64,000 bases of DNA from Polyangiaceae bacterium. GTDB lineage: Bacteria; Myxococcota_A; Polyangia; Polyangiales; Polyangiaceae. Positions 44,313 through 53,894 of the stretch are shown here, in pieces. The stretch covers positions 124,001 through 188,000 of the forward strand of contig JADJXL010000001.1 in assembly GCA_016715885.1 (NCBI GenBank). Direction: 5' to 3'. The notes under the pieces are model-generated. The model ran no database searches. It worked only from the letters and a program-made list of their open reading frames with translations, and had not been told where the DNA came from. Within the stretch, counting starts at the first letter, position 1, and each line of letters opens with the position of its first letter. A program made the position numbers and the translations under genes.

Positions 44313-45833
44313 ATGCGGGTGCACTTGATATTCGTGGCCTTCGCTGCTTTTTCGGCGATGGGTTGTACGAACATGGGGGATGATGGAGTCGATGAGTTCG
44401 ACGAGGGTGAGGAAGACATTGCATCGGCGAGTCAACAGATCATAGAAGCTTGCGATTCTCTCGATTCGAACACCGCATGGTGCAACGGCTGGTCGAATGG
44501 CTGGTCGAACGGCTGGTCGAACGGCTGGTCGAACGGCTGGTCGAATGGTTGGTCGAATGGCTGGTCGAACGGCTGGTCGAACGGCTGGTCGAATGGTTGG
44601 TCGAATGGTTGGTCGAATGGCTGGTCGAACGGTTGGTCGAACGGCTGGAATTTCAGCGGCACGGGCTTTCAATATGCAGACAATGGCTCGTGCGCCCATC
44701 CCAGCTCCCAAACAGGGGGACCGCTGTCGTCCGCGTGCTCGGAAACGGTTGCCAAAGTTTGCGCGAAATTCCCGACGTGTTGCTCGACGACATGGAATAG
44801 TACCTGCGTCTCTGCGGCGATCTCGGTCGGTGACAATCACCGTGGATCGCACGCGGTGACCGAGGTCGGGGATCCGCTCAACACGAACGACAGCGCTTGC
44901 GCCGCAGCCGTCATTGCGGACGATCCGTATTGCGGGTCGACGTATTGGGACGGCGTTTGTGTCAATTCAGCGGCAGAGCTCTGTTTGACTCGGTATGTCA
45001 CGCGCACAGCCGTCGACACGCGGTACATTTGGAATGGGTCCTGGCTGATTCCTCGCAAGCGTGTTATGGCGGACACCTGTGTCGAAGCCAAAATTCCCGG
45101 TTATCCGGCCTGTCCGGTGGAGGGAAGCGGGCCGGGTGGCAACGAATGTTGTATGCGATCGCTCGTGCTCAAAGGTGTCTATCGGGCGAATACGAATACC
45201 GGCGGCAAGGGCCGTATCGTCGAATGGTACAATTATTCGGACGTCTCCACGCCCAATGGGACGCAGCGTATCGAGGCTACACTCGTTCCCGATCCCTGCG
45301 TAGAGCGCGCCGACGGAACCTACGAATGCCAAGACGACCCGCACAAGCTGTGGCAAGGTGCGGGATTCAATGGGCCCGCCTATCCGGATTGCAGCGGTTC
45401 GAGCGGCCCGGTTCCGTGCAACGACACCGACTACACGGATCAAGATTCGGACAATACCGGTACGTACTACGAAATACCCTCTCGCGCGACCCTCGTCGAC
45501 GCAATGACCGCGCTCATCACCACCGACGGCAGTTACCAGGTGGACTTGCGCTGGTCGCATGGTGGGCAACAGATTTTGGCCCACGATCCCGAGTTCAACA
45601 GCGCGACGCTCGAAGGATTGTGGACGTTCGAGCAGGGCACCGTGTTCTATGGCAAGTGGGCCCCCACGCAGCGCTGGATCAAGGCCAAACCGGTCTGTTA
45701 TTCGGACCAGTCGACCCAAGGGCGAGCGTCTGGTGCGCTGGTCGAAAACATCCTCTATTGCTCCGAGGTCGACCCCATCAACTCCTACGCACACCTGGCC
45801 GAAGTTTTTTGGAATCCGCCCGCGGACTGGTAA
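44313..45833 (+). CDS. Lipoprotein with 13 tandem GWSN repeats and Cys-rich body
   Basis: 506 residues, ATG 44313 behind GAGG. Signal peptide MRVHLIFVAFAAFSAM with a lipobox GC, then an acidic stretch (DDGVDEFDEGEEDIA). After NTAWCN come 13 exact GWSN tetrapeptides (a 12-bp repeat, 44487-44642), followed by a Cys-rich body (CCSTTWNSTCVSAA, GGNECCMRSLVLKG) of about 370 residues. No family is recognised for the body. Tandem Trp-Ser-Asn repeats would give a flexible aromatic spacer, perhaps for wall or polysaccharide contact. A slippage-prone repeat in the coding region is likely to vary in copy number. The next gene downstream is convergent. Confidence 0.85.
   Translation: MRVHLIFVAFAAFSAMGCTNMGDDGVDEFDEGEEDIASASQQIIEACDSLDSNTAWCNGWSNGWSNGWSNGWSNGWSNGWSNGWSNGWSNGWSNGWSNGWSNGWSNGWSNGWNFSGTGFQYADNGSCAHPSSQTGGPLSSACSETVAKVCAKFPTCCSTTWNSTCVSAAISVGDNHRGSHAVTEVGDPLNTNDSACAAAVIADDPYCGSTYWDGVCVNSAAELCLTRYVTRTAVDTRYIWNGSWLIPRKRVMADTCVEAKIPGYPACPVEGSGPGGNECCMRSLVLKGVYRANTNTGGKGRIVEWYNYSDVSTPNGTQRIEATLVPDPCVERADGTYECQDDPHKLWQGAGFNGPAYPDCSGSSGPVPCNDTDYTDQDSDNTGTYYEIPSRATLVDAMTALITTDGSYQVDLRWSHGGQQILAHDPEFNSATLEGLWTFEQGTVFYGKWAPTQRWIKAKPVCYSDQSTQGRASGALVENILYCSEVDPINSYAHLAEVFWNPPADW
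44487..44642 (+). repeat. 13 copies of a 12-bp repeat encoding GWSN
   Basis: Units are GG(C/T)TGGTCGAA(C/T) in tandem without gaps; only third codon positions vary, so the peptide is constant while the DNA has diverged slightly. That pattern suggests selection for the peptide. Other frames of the same array also stay open (FDQP on the minus strand, LVEW-like on the plus strand); these are artefacts of the repeat. Confidence 0.92.
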
Positions 45834-45836
45834 AAT

Positions 45837-45853
45837 GGAGCAGCTTTCGCTCC
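45837..45853. terminator. Hairpin between convergent genes
   Basis: GGAGC-AGCTTTC-GCTCC forms a 5-bp stem between the stops of the GWSN gene (45833) and the kinase/ATPase gene (45865). On the minus strand the stem is followed by ATTTTA, so it could stop the long kinase/ATPase transcript; the plus side lacks a T run. Confidence 0.4.
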
Positions 45854-45864
45854 TTCCCATCGAG

Positions 45865-48800
45865 TCATTGCGCGGGTAGCAATTGCCCGGCCAGCTCTAG
45901 GATCTCCGCATTCTCGGGCACGTGACGTAACAGCCCTTCATGCCATTCCGGTTTCGTGATTTTCGCTGCGCGCATGAGCAAGCCGTCGCGCGCCTTTCCA
46001 ATCATCTCAGCCGCTTCTGCTGGACGCCCATTCGCAATGAGCGCTTTCGCATGCGCCAAGCGAACCAAGGCTTCACCCTCATCGATGTTGCCGAGTGATT
46101 GAAGTAAATGGACAGATTCGATGGCTGTTTGGAGCGCCTCGATCTTCTGCGTACGCGCGAGCAAGACCGTTGACAATGCAGCCAATGCATACGCACGCGT
46201 TGTTGGAATCGTATCGACGAGCGCCACCGCACGCCTCGCCTGCTCCTCGGCAACTTCGTGATCCTCCCGCAAGAGAATCAACGCAAGGTACGTTCGCGAT
46301 AGTCCCTCCATTCGGTAATCCCGTATTTTTTCATAAAGAGCAATACACTCGCTCAATACGCGACGCGCCTGCTCCATACGCCCCATTCGAGCGAGTGCCC
46401 AACCGATATTTTGCTTTGCTGCCGCAACCACCGGGGTCAAGTCAATTCGTTCGGCCGCAATGCAGGCGATCCTCAGCGTTTCTTCCGCGTCACGGTATGC
46501 CCCGATTTCCATGTACGCGTACCCCAGATTTGTTCGCATCAAGGCGGCGTTTCGATGATCGCCGGCTTCGTCGAAACCCGCGACTGCTGCGTCCGCGGAA
46601 TCAAGGACCGACCCCAAGTCCCCGCCAATCATCGCCCTCGTCGCACGCGCAAAATGACACCTTGCCCTTACGAGCGGTCCCGGATCTCCGAACCTCTTTT
46701 CCGCAGCCTCCATCCGCAGCAAAATTGTTTGCGCCGCTTCGTACTTTCCCGCCAAGAACAATTGCATCGATACCGTCGCCGCCGCCGTCGCGAACGCGCT
46801 CGTCGCTCCTCCCTTGCCCGGTGGCGGATACAGCGCATCCCCCAGCGCCACGAGCGGCCCAATCTTTCCCAGTGGCCATACCGTCTCCGCCACTTCCTCC
46901 GCCGCGCGATACCACGCCGCTCCCAACGGCCTCAGCCCTTGCAATGCATCGAGCGCCGCGCGCTCGCCTTTTTCATATTCCGCTCGCCAATGATACGCCG
47001 TCGCCTCGAGCAATCGCAAAAACGCCAGCGCCTCCCCCTTCGATCCGCATTTCGCAGCACGCTCCGTTCGCATCAGCACGCCGTCCAAATCGTTCGCCTC
47101 GAGCGCCTGCTCGGCCGCGCGCGCATACGCCTCCGCCGCTCGCGCAGGCTCGCCACCCAAATCATAATGCTGCGCCAATGCAACCGCGTCACGCTCGCCC
47201 GCGTCCTGCAACCATTGCGCCGCCAATCGATGCCCGAGCGACCGATCATCGTCCGTTAGCATCCCATACGCCGCTTCACGCAAAAGCGAATGCCGAAACA
47301 CGAACTCCGATTCCCCCTGTCGTGAAAACCTCGAATCACCTTGACGAACGATGATCTCGCGCTCCACCAGCCCATCCAGCGTCGCATCGAGGTCCCCGGC
47401 GTAGTCACCCAAGAGCGCCGCGATGCCCCCTTTCCAAAACGTCTCACCAAAAACGCTCGCCGCTCGAAGCCCGAGCCGCAAATGCTCCGGCAACGACTCC
47501 AATCGAGCCTGCGCCATCGCGAGCACGCTGCGCGGAAGCTCCCCAGTTTGTCCTTCCGCAACCGACCGAATCAATTCCTCGAGCGAAAACGCATTCCCCT
47601 CGGCAAGCTCCACGATCCGTTTCACGGTATCCGTAGGCACGTCCGCGCCCAGGACTGCTCGGATGAGCGTCTCACTCGCGGCCGCCGACAGTGGCTCGAG
47701 CGCAATGCGCGTCGTTTGTCGCTCGGACCAAAGGTCCGGGAACGTACGAAATACCTCGAGACGCCCCGTTGCAAAAACAAAAAATCGCCGACCCTGCGCG
47801 TTGCGAAGCGCAGCGTCGACGAACTGCACCGTCGGAAGATCGCCCCACTGAAGATCTTCGAGCACCAACATCACCGGGTGCTCTCGCGTCACCGATAACA
47901 AAAGATCCTCGAACGCACGACGCATCTGGTCCGCCATGAGCATCGGGTTCTGGCGCGCTGCTTTGAGCTGCAAGCTTCGTTCGTCCGGGAACTGAAGACC
48001 GCAAATTTCCCCAAGGAATTCAGCAATTCTGCGCGCCTCGAGCAACGCACAGTCACGCATGACGCGCATCAGCAACTTTTCACGCGCTGCATCGAGCGTG
48101 TCGCCTTCACGCACGCCGCTCGCATGACGAATCGCCTGCGCCAACATCGCAAGCGGCGAACCCTGCCGAATCGGATCACCTCGCGCGATCCACACCTCCG
48201 CCCGCCCCGTAATCCGCGAAAGCAGCTCGTGACGCACACGCGACTTGCCCGAACCTGCCGGCCCCGTCACCACATACGCGCGCCCCGACGAATCGCGCAC
48301 GCACGTCGTGAAATCCGCTTCGAGCGCATCGAGCTCCGCATCGCGTCCGACACACGGCGTCGGTTTGCCCAGGAGCAGCCGCGCCTCGTCGAGCGCTCCG
48401 CGTTCGCCCACGAGCACCGCAGAGTCACCGTCACGCTCGATGCGAAACCGCAGCTCGAGCAGCGCCTTCGTCGCTTCGTCGATACGAATTCCTCCATGCG
48501 CATCGCCTTCGAGCGACAGCAACACGGCCGCATTTTCAATCGCTTCCCCCGTCGGCAACGCATCCGTCACGACCGCTCGTCCCGTCGCAAGCGTGATGCG
48601 CCCAGGACCCAGCTCGGCGCGCAGCGCCAACGCGCACTTCGCCGCGCGTGCCGCCAAGTCCGTCGCTTCGCCACCTCCCGTGATCACCGCCGCGATCGAC
48701 CCATCGATAAGCACTTCGATACGCGCCGCGTACTCGGCTGCGATGCGCACGAGCCCCGACGGCCCGGCTGACGTTGCCGCCATCGTCGCTTGATCCGCAG

Positions 48801-49725
48801 CAAGGCTCAGCCGCGGGCTGCTCTCCGCGAGAACCACGCACACGAGGCGGTTTTCCAGCGCCGTCAGCGATGCCGGCGGCCGGCTCAGCGCGGGACCTCG
48901 TTCACCACGACTCGGTTCGAGCGACATCGAGCGCAGTTCCGCTGCGACAAACCCCGCATCCGAAGGCCGGTGGTTGCGGTCCTTCTCCAGCATGCGACCG
49001 AGCAAGCTCGACAGCGCATCCGGCAGCTCGGGCAGGATCGCCCCGAGCTTCGGAGGCTCCTCGAACAGGATCTTCGCCATGATCGCGACGGAGCTGTTGC
49101 CGGTCCACGGCGGGTGACCCACGAGGCACTCGAACAGCACGCAGCCCAAAGCGAAGATGTCGATGCGCTGATCCACCGGCGCTCCGCGGATCTGTTCGGG
49201 CGCCATGTACGCCGGTGTTCCGATGATCACGCCAGCTTGCGTCAGGTGCGTCGCTTCGTTCGCAACGCGTGCAACGCCGAAGTCCACGAGCCGCGGATGA
49301 CTCGGCTGCCCGTGCTGCAAGTACACGTTGTTCGGCTTGATGTCCCTGTGCACGATCCCGCGTGCGTGCGCCGCTGCGAGCGCATCGGCGACGTTCGACG
49401 CGAGAGCCACCGCTTCGTGAGGCGCGAGCGGCCCGCGTGCGAGGCGTTCACCGAGGTCTTCGCCATCGAGCCATTCCATCGCGAGGTACGGTTCGCCGCT
49501 CGGGGTTTGCCCGTGGCCGACATGCCGTACGATCCCTGCATGCGACAAGCCGGCAAGAATCTGCGCTTCCCGCAGAAACCGGTTGACCACGTCGCCGCTC
49601 GTCACGTGAAGGCGCTTCAGCGCCACCAGTTCCCCGGTCGCACGATCGAGCGCTTGATCGACCACGCCCATCCCCCCGGACGCAATATGCGCTCGAACTT
49701 CGTAACGATCGTCGACGACTTCCAC
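45865..49725 (-). CDS. Kinase-cyclase-like-AAA ATPase-TPR fusion regulator
   Basis: 1286 residues from GTG 49725. Residues about 7-265 are a Ser/Thr kinase: SGGMGVVDQAL, VALKRLHV, HRDIKPNNVYLQHG, VDFGVARVA and GTPAYMAPEQ. Residues about 290-455 look like a degenerate nucleotide-cyclase-type region (LVCVVLAESSPRL, ALALRAELGPGRITLATGRAV). An AAA/STAND-type ATPase follows with Walker A VTGPAGSGKSRVRHELL near 486 and LVLEDLQWGD. The C-terminal 400 residues are TPR-like helices (GYAYMEIGAYRDAEETLRIA). This layout is known in bacterial signalling, including kinase/cyclase fusions. It is divergent from another kinase gene. Confidence 0.9.
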   Translation of the reverse strand: MEVVDDRYEVRAHIASGGMGVVDQALDRATGELVALKRLHVTSGDVVNRFLREAQILAGLSHAGIVRHVGHGQTPSGEPYLAMEWLDGEDLGERLARGPLAPHEAVALASNVADALAAAHARGIVHRDIKPNNVYLQHGQPSHPRLVDFGVARVANEATHLTQAGVIIGTPAYMAPEQIRGAPVDQRIDIFALGCVLFECLVGHPPWTGNSSVAIMAKILFEEPPKLGAILPELPDALSSLLGRMLEKDRNHRPSDAGFVAAELRSMSLEPSRGERGPALSRPPASLTALENRLVCVVLAESSPRLSLAADQATMAATSAGPSGLVRIAAEYAARIEVLIDGSIAAVITGGGEATDLAARAAKCALALRAELGPGRITLATGRAVVTDALPTGEAIENAAVLLSLEGDAHGGIRIDEATKALLELRFRIERDGDSAVLVGERGALDEARLLLGKPTPCVGRDAELDALEADFTTCVRDSSGRAYVVTGPAGSGKSRVRHELLSRITGRAEVWIARGDPIRQGSPLAMLAQAIRHASGVREGDTLDAAREKLLMRVMRDCALLEARRIAEFLGEICGLQFPDERSLQLKAARQNPMLMADQMRRAFEDLLLSVTREHPVMLVLEDLQWGDLPTVQFVDAALRNAQGRRFFVFATGRLEVFRTFPDLWSERQTTRIALEPLSAAASETLIRAVLGADVPTDTVKRIVELAEGNAFSLEELIRSVAEGQTGELPRSVLAMAQARLESLPEHLRLGLRAASVFGETFWKGGIAALLGDYAGDLDATLDGLVEREIIVRQGDSRFSRQGESEFVFRHSLLREAAYGMLTDDDRSLGHRLAAQWLQDAGERDAVALAQHYDLGGEPARAAEAYARAAEQALEANDLDGVLMRTERAAKCGSKGEALAFLRLLEATAYHWRAEYEKGERAALDALQGLRPLGAAWYRAAEEVAETVWPLGKIGPLVALGDALYPPPGKGGATSAFATAAATVSMQLFLAGKYEAAQTILLRMEAAEKRFGDPGPLVRARCHFARATRAMIGGDLGSVLDSADAAVAGFDEAGDHRNAALMRTNLGYAYMEIGAYRDAEETLRIACIAAERIDLTPVVAAAKQNIGWALARMGRMEQARRVLSECIALYEKIRDYRMEGLSRTYLALILLREDHEVAEEQARRAVALVDTIPTTRAYALAALSTVLLARTQKIEALQTAIESVHLLQSLGNIDEGEALVRLAHAKALIANGRPAEAAEMIGKARDGLLMRAAKITKPEWHEGLLRHVPENAEILELAGQLLPAQ

Positions 49726-49813
49726 CTATCGCACCTCGCCGGCGCATGTAGTATCTTCGCCTCGGGTTGCTTGGTAAAGCATCTCCACGAAAGAGTGCTG
49801 CGTGGGTGAACTC

Positions 49814-51229
49814 ATGGACGACATAGCGCTGGCGAATACCGTCGCAATCAACGCCACGGTGGACCTTGCTACGGCGGAGCTTGGACCTGGAGAAAAGGTC
49901 GGGCAGTACGTCATCAGCTCACTATGTTCTCGTGGCGGGTTTGGCACTGTTTATCGGGCAACAGGTCCGTCCGGTGAAACCGTTGCGATCAAGCTCCTTC
50001 ATCGCACGCTCGCTACGTCCCCGACGACCCTGCGAAGGTTCCAGCAGGAAGTCGAGCTCGTTCGAAGCTTGAAGCATCCGCGTATCGTGGAAATGATAGA
50101 TGTCGGCAATACGGCCGATGGTCGTCCCTACGTCGTCATGGAATGGCTCGAAGGCTGTACGCTCGAGGGCCTATTGTCATCCGAAGGCGCAATATCACCG
50201 GCGCGAGCGCTTTCGATCATGGAAAAGCTTTGTGATGCGCTGTCCGTCGTGCATGCCGCGGGCATCGTCCATCGCGATTTGAAGGGCGCCAACGTCATGG
50301 TCCTCGGCGCAGATGGCCCCGACGCACGTGTCAAATTGCTCGATTTCGGTGTCGCAAAGCTCCTCGAACAAGATTCGGGATTGACCGCGGTGGGAGCTCG
50401 CATTGGAACGCCGAGTCACATGGCGCCAGAACAAATCCTCGGACAACGCGTTGGTCCCGAGACGGACGTTTATGCGCTCGGTGTGATGCTCTTTGCAATG
50501 CTCACGGGCCGATTGCCATTTCAAGCACCCACGTCGGTCGAGGTCGAAGCATTGCATATCAGTGCGCGTCCACCGAAGCCCTCGGACGTCGGTAACGTTC
50601 CCGAAAGTGTCAGTGAAGTCGTTCAGCGGTGTTTGGCGAAAAAACCATTTCAACGTTATTGCTGCGTCGAAGACTTGATTGCAGACCTGCGCGAGGCCGT
50701 GACGACGGCTGGTTCCGATCCGAGCGCCCTGCGTTCGGGCCGTTCGCGCGCCGTGGGCGTGTACGTTGCAGTCGACCCAGCCGTTTCGAATGTGCGCGCG
50801 GCGCTCGATGACGTGCGCGCCAAATTGACCGCTGCAGGGTTCGAAGTTGCATTGGAGGACGACGACGAGCGATGGGTGCTCGGCGTCATTGGCCTGCCAG
50901 GTTCGCACATGGCCGAACGCGATGCGCGCACCCGCGCCATGGAAACGGCGCTCGCCATTGTCGAGCCGACCAAACCGAATGGTACGCTACGTGCCGTGGT
51001 TCACGCAGCACCCGTCGTGACGTTGCTCGTCGAAGGAGCGCTCCAGCTCGTCGGCGGCGACCTGCTTTCTCCAGAAGTTTGGGCGACCAAAGGAGCATTT
51101 GGGTGCGTCGAGGTCACGCCGGACGTGCTCGCGGGCGTTCGCGCCGAAATCACCACGGTCACCGCGTCTCGCCCGGGGCTCACCGCCATCCAAGGTTTGA
51201 AGCGTGAAGGCCCACGCATCTTGGGTTGA
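49814..51229 (+). CDS. Ser/Thr protein kinase with cyclase-like C-terminal region
   Basis: The ATG at 49814 (MDDIALANTV) is preferred; a GTG at 49802 adds four residues. Kinase blocks: SRGGFGTVYRA, VAIKLLH, IVHRDLKGANVMVL (HRDLK with GAN instead of PAN), LLDFGVAKL and GTPSHMAPEQ. The C-terminal 150 residues (GVYVAVDPAVSNVRAALDDV, LRAVVHAAPVVTLLVEGALQL) resemble the cyclase-like part of the kinase/ATPase gene on the opposite strand. 471 residues, no membrane segment. The two genes are divergent with under 90 bases between starts, so they may be co-regulated partners. Confidence 0.9.
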   Translation: MDDIALANTVAINATVDLATAELGPGEKVGQYVISSLCSRGGFGTVYRATGPSGETVAIKLLHRTLATSPTTLRRFQQEVELVRSLKHPRIVEMIDVGNTADGRPYVVMEWLEGCTLEGLLSSEGAISPARALSIMEKLCDALSVVHAAGIVHRDLKGANVMVLGADGPDARVKLLDFGVAKLLEQDSGLTAVGARIGTPSHMAPEQILGQRVGPETDVYALGVMLFAMLTGRLPFQAPTSVEVEALHISARPPKPSDVGNVPESVSEVVQRCLAKKPFQRYCCVEDLIADLREAVTTAGSDPSALRSGRSRAVGVYVAVDPAVSNVRAALDDVRAKLTAAGFEVALEDDDERWVLGVIGLPGSHMAERDARTRAMETALAIVEPTKPNGTLRAVVHAAPVVTLLVEGALQLVGGDLLSPEVWATKGAFGCVEVTPDVLAGVRAEITTVTASRPGLTAIQGLKREGPRILG

Positions 51230-51407
51230 CCGCCTTACATCCACGCACGCGCCGTTGTCGTTCATGACCAACGCGCCACTTGCACTCCTCACCTCTTCTT
51301 GTGGTATCGTCGCCTCGTAAAACCCTCCGAGCGCGAAGTGTCGCGCCCGAGAGCCGCATTCTTTGCAGACGACGGTGATTTTCGACCACGAGAACTGAGC
51401 AGGGCGG

Positions 51408-52253
51408 ATGAAAACGCAAGATGGCAAACGTCGCGCGTGGTTGGGCGGGCTCTTGCTCGGCGCGTTGTCATTTGCTGCAATCCTCATTACGATGCTCGAT
51501 GCTCACGCGCCCCTCGTGAAGGACGTCGCCGGTGGGCTCGACATTGCCGGCATGCCTCGGCCCCCGTCGCTCGAGTATCCCCTTGGCACGGATTCTCTCG
51601 GTCGCTGCATTGCGTCGCGTTTGGCGCATGGAGTGTCGCTTACGCTGCTCGTGGCTGGAAGTGGCACTGCATTGGCTGTTGGTGTGGGCGTTCTCGTTGG
51701 ATTCGTTGCTGGGTTCGTTGGAGGGCGCACAGACACGCTGCTCATGCGCCTCACCGATGCGGTGTTGTCGTTTCCGCTTCTATTGCTTGGCGTTGCTGCG
51801 GCGGCGGCGCTTCGAGGTCGAGCGGCGGGCATTGTGCCTGCCATTGTCGTGCTTGGATTCGTGGGTTGGCCGAGCATAACGCGTGTCGTGCGAGCGCGCG
51901 TGCGCGTTCTTCGGCAGGAGGCGTATGTCGAGGCGGCTCGCGCGCTGGGTGCGAAATCCATGCGTATTGCGTGGCGTCACGTATTTCCGGGCCTGGTCGG
52001 GCAAATCATCGTTCTTGCGGCATTGGCCGTTCCGCAGATGATCGTCGCAGAATCCACGTTATCGTTTCTTGGCTTGGGCGCGCCTGCTCCGCTACCTGCG
52101 TGGGGTCGAATGCTCGCCGAAGGGCAAGCTCATTTGCGGACGGCTCCTTGGATCACGCTCGGTCCTGGCGCAGCGCTCATTCTCTTGTCGCTTGGATTTG
52201 GTCTCCTTGGTGAGGGACTTCGAGACGTTTTGCGAACGGAGTCTTCCTCGTGA
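51408..52253 (+). CDS. ABC transporter permease (dipeptide/oligopeptide type, DppC-like)
   Basis: 281 residues with about six membrane segments (LGGLLLGALSFAAILITML, LTLLVAGSGTALAVGVGVLVGFVAG, LSFPLLLLGVAAAAAL). EYPLGTDSLGRCIASRLAHG is the family GTDxxGR motif, and YVEAARALGAKSMRIAWRHVFPG is the EAA loop that contacts the ATPase. The next permease overlaps by four bases. Neither ATPase nor solute-binding protein genes are nearby, so the system is incomplete in this window and the substrate is unknown. Confidence 0.9.
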   Translation: MKTQDGKRRAWLGGLLLGALSFAAILITMLDAHAPLVKDVAGGLDIAGMPRPPSLEYPLGTDSLGRCIASRLAHGVSLTLLVAGSGTALAVGVGVLVGFVAGFVGGRTDTLLMRLTDAVLSFPLLLLGVAAAAALRGRAAGIVPAIVVLGFVGWPSITRVVRARVRVLRQEAYVEAARALGAKSMRIAWRHVFPGLVGQIIVLAALAVPQMIVAESTLSFLGLGAPAPLPAWGRMLAEGQAHLRTAPWITLGPGAALILLSLGFGLLGEGLRDVLRTESSS

Positions 52254-53194
52254 AAACGTGGCTCCGTTTTTTGCTTGGCCGCATGGCTGGAGCGGTCATC
52301 GTCGTATGGATCGTCGTATCGGCCGTTTTTGCATTGGCGTACGTGCTCCCTGCCGATCCGGCGCGCGCGGCCGTGGGTCCGCACGCCGATGTGGCCACGA
52401 TTGAGCGCGTGCGTGTGCAGCTTTGTTTGGACAAGCCATTTCTTACACAATATGGCTGTCACGTTGGGCGCCTGGCCAAGCTCGATTTTGGAATGTCCTT
52501 TCGCTCGGGCCGTCCGGTATCGAAGATTTTGGCGGAGCGAATCGGTCCCACGGCGCTGCTTGCGTTCACGGCGCTCGGGCTGATGTTATGCATTGCGGCG
52601 CCCCTTGCGATGATTGGTACGCGGAGTCGGCGCAAGCATTTCGATCGCGTCGCCATGGTCGCGACGTGGATTCTTCAAGGCGTCCCGCCGTTTGTCTTGG
52701 GACCGCTGCTAGCCATTCTGTTTTCGTATCGTCTGGGGCTTTTGCCTGCGAGCGGCGCGGGCGAATTCGGCGTCGATCGTTTCGAGCACTTGATCTTGCC
52801 TGCCTTTACTTTGGCCCTTGGGGGCATTGCCACGTATGCGCGACTGCTCCAGGGCGAGTTATCGCGTTCGCTTGCTGCGCCGCACGTGCGCGTGGCTCTT
52901 GCCAAAGGCGCATCCGATGCTCGAGCGCTCGTGAATCACGCATTGCCGCTTGCCGTGGGGCCCATCATTGCCATTGCGGGCGTGGACCTTGGCGTGCTTT
53001 TGGGTGGAGCTGCGATTACGGAATATGTTTTCGGTTGGCCCGGTCTTGGTCACGAAGCCGTGATGGGGGTCCTCGAGCTCGACTTGCCCGTCGTATTGGG
53101 TGTCGTGCTCGTGACGGCCATTGCGGTCGTGCTCGCGAATCTCATTGCGGACATCGTGCATGCGATCATCGACCCGCGCGTGCGCCCGAGGTGA
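52250..53194 (+). CDS. ABC transporter permease (dipeptide/oligopeptide type, DppB-like)
   Basis: 314 residues from GTG 52250, overlapping the stop of the first permease (GTGA), so the two are translationally coupled. The N-terminus (FLLGRMAGAVIVVWIVVSAVFALAYVLPADPARA) has the DppB-type first helix and periplasmic loop. Later segments match permeases (GPTALLAFTALGLMLCIAAPLA, GVPPFVLGPLLAILFSY, ALAKGASDARALVNHALPLAVGP as the EAA-like loop). Together the two proteins form a heterodimeric channel. Confidence 0.9.
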   Translation: MKTWLRFLLGRMAGAVIVVWIVVSAVFALAYVLPADPARAAVGPHADVATIERVRVQLCLDKPFLTQYGCHVGRLAKLDFGMSFRSGRPVSKILAERIGPTALLAFTALGLMLCIAAPLAMIGTRSRRKHFDRVAMVATWILQGVPPFVLGPLLAILFSYRLGLLPASGAGEFGVDRFEHLILPAFTLALGGIATYARLLQGELSRSLAAPHVRVALAKGASDARALVNHALPLAVGPIIAIAGVDLGVLLGGAAITEYVFGWPGLGHEAVMGVLELDLPVVLGVVLVTAIAVVLANLIADIVHAIIDPRVRPR

Positions 53195-53228
53195 AGCTGC
53201 TCGTCATTTGCATAGGTAGGAGGTCGTC

Positions 53229-53741
53229 ATGCCGAGGAAGAAAGGTGCTCCGCCCATGGGGGAGCTGGAAAGTATCTTGACGCCGGAGGAAATCAGGCTC
53301 CTTCGGGAGGGTTATGCAGCCGACACCGCGTGCCTCGCGAATGACTCGCAAGCCCACTACGATGGCATGTACCCTGGGGGAGCAAGAGCATTCGATGCAT
53401 TCGTCCAGTCGGTCTACGTTCACGGCAATCCGAAGGCCCCGCCGACCACCGGCATCAGCGGGAAAGACCGCGAGCGCGTAGTCATTGCGCTTCTTGCGTC
53501 GCAATCGAATACGTACTTTCTCGCCATTCACTTTTATTGGGGGCTCGTCGAGGGGCTCAGCGTCAATGATATGTGTCAAACACTGCTGCTCGTTGGCGGC
53601 TACAATGGATATTCGCTCTATACGAATGGCTTGACCGTTCTTGGCGAGACGCTCATGGCGCTCCGAGGCGTGGCGAATGAAGGGATTGCCGTGACGCCTC
53701 AAGCTGCGCTGGCGGCGATTCGAGCGGCATTTTCGACGTGA
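53229..53741 (+). CDS. Carboxymuconolactone-decarboxylase-like (AhpD-fold) protein
   Basis: 170 residues, ATG behind GTAGGAGGTCGTC. The helical core ERVVIALLASQSNTYFLAIHFYWGLVEGLSVNDMCQTLLLVGGYNGYSL follows the carboxymuconolactone decarboxylase pattern, with a conserved His but without the CxxC pair of AhpD; it may therefore not be a peroxidase partner. No signal peptide. The gene follows the ABC permeases after 34 bases, on the same strand; a link to transport of a small aromatic or peptide compound is only inferred. Confidence 0.72.
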   Translation: MPRKKGAPPMGELESILTPEEIRLLREGYAADTACLANDSQAHYDGMYPGGARAFDAFVQSVYVHGNPKAPPTTGISGKDRERVVIALLASQSNTYFLAIHFYWGLVEGLSVNDMCQTLLLVGGYNGYSLYTNGLTVLGETLMALRGVANEGIAVTPQAALAAIRAAFST

Positions 53742-53894
53742 ATTGCGTGCGCTCGGCGCGGATCTTCGAATCAATGGGGGCGTTTGGCCCCCACGCATGC
53801 CCATGAGGAACGAGATGCCTCGCGCTCACGACAGCTCGCGTGCTGCGAGCATTCGTGCTAGCGTCGCCCCGATTGGCGCGAAAGGCGAAGTGAC

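Noticed and set aside
44432..44662. Minus-strand FDQP repeat frame as a gene
   Set aside because: It is the shadow of the GWSN repeat; the plus-strand gene has a signal peptide, ribosome binding site and body.
45865..51229. TOMM peptide locus because of the kinase/cyclase fusion and the nearby GWSN protein
   Set aside because: No cyclodehydratase, dehydrogenase or precursor-like leader is present; GWSN has no Cys or Thr in the repeat and sits in a large lipoprotein.
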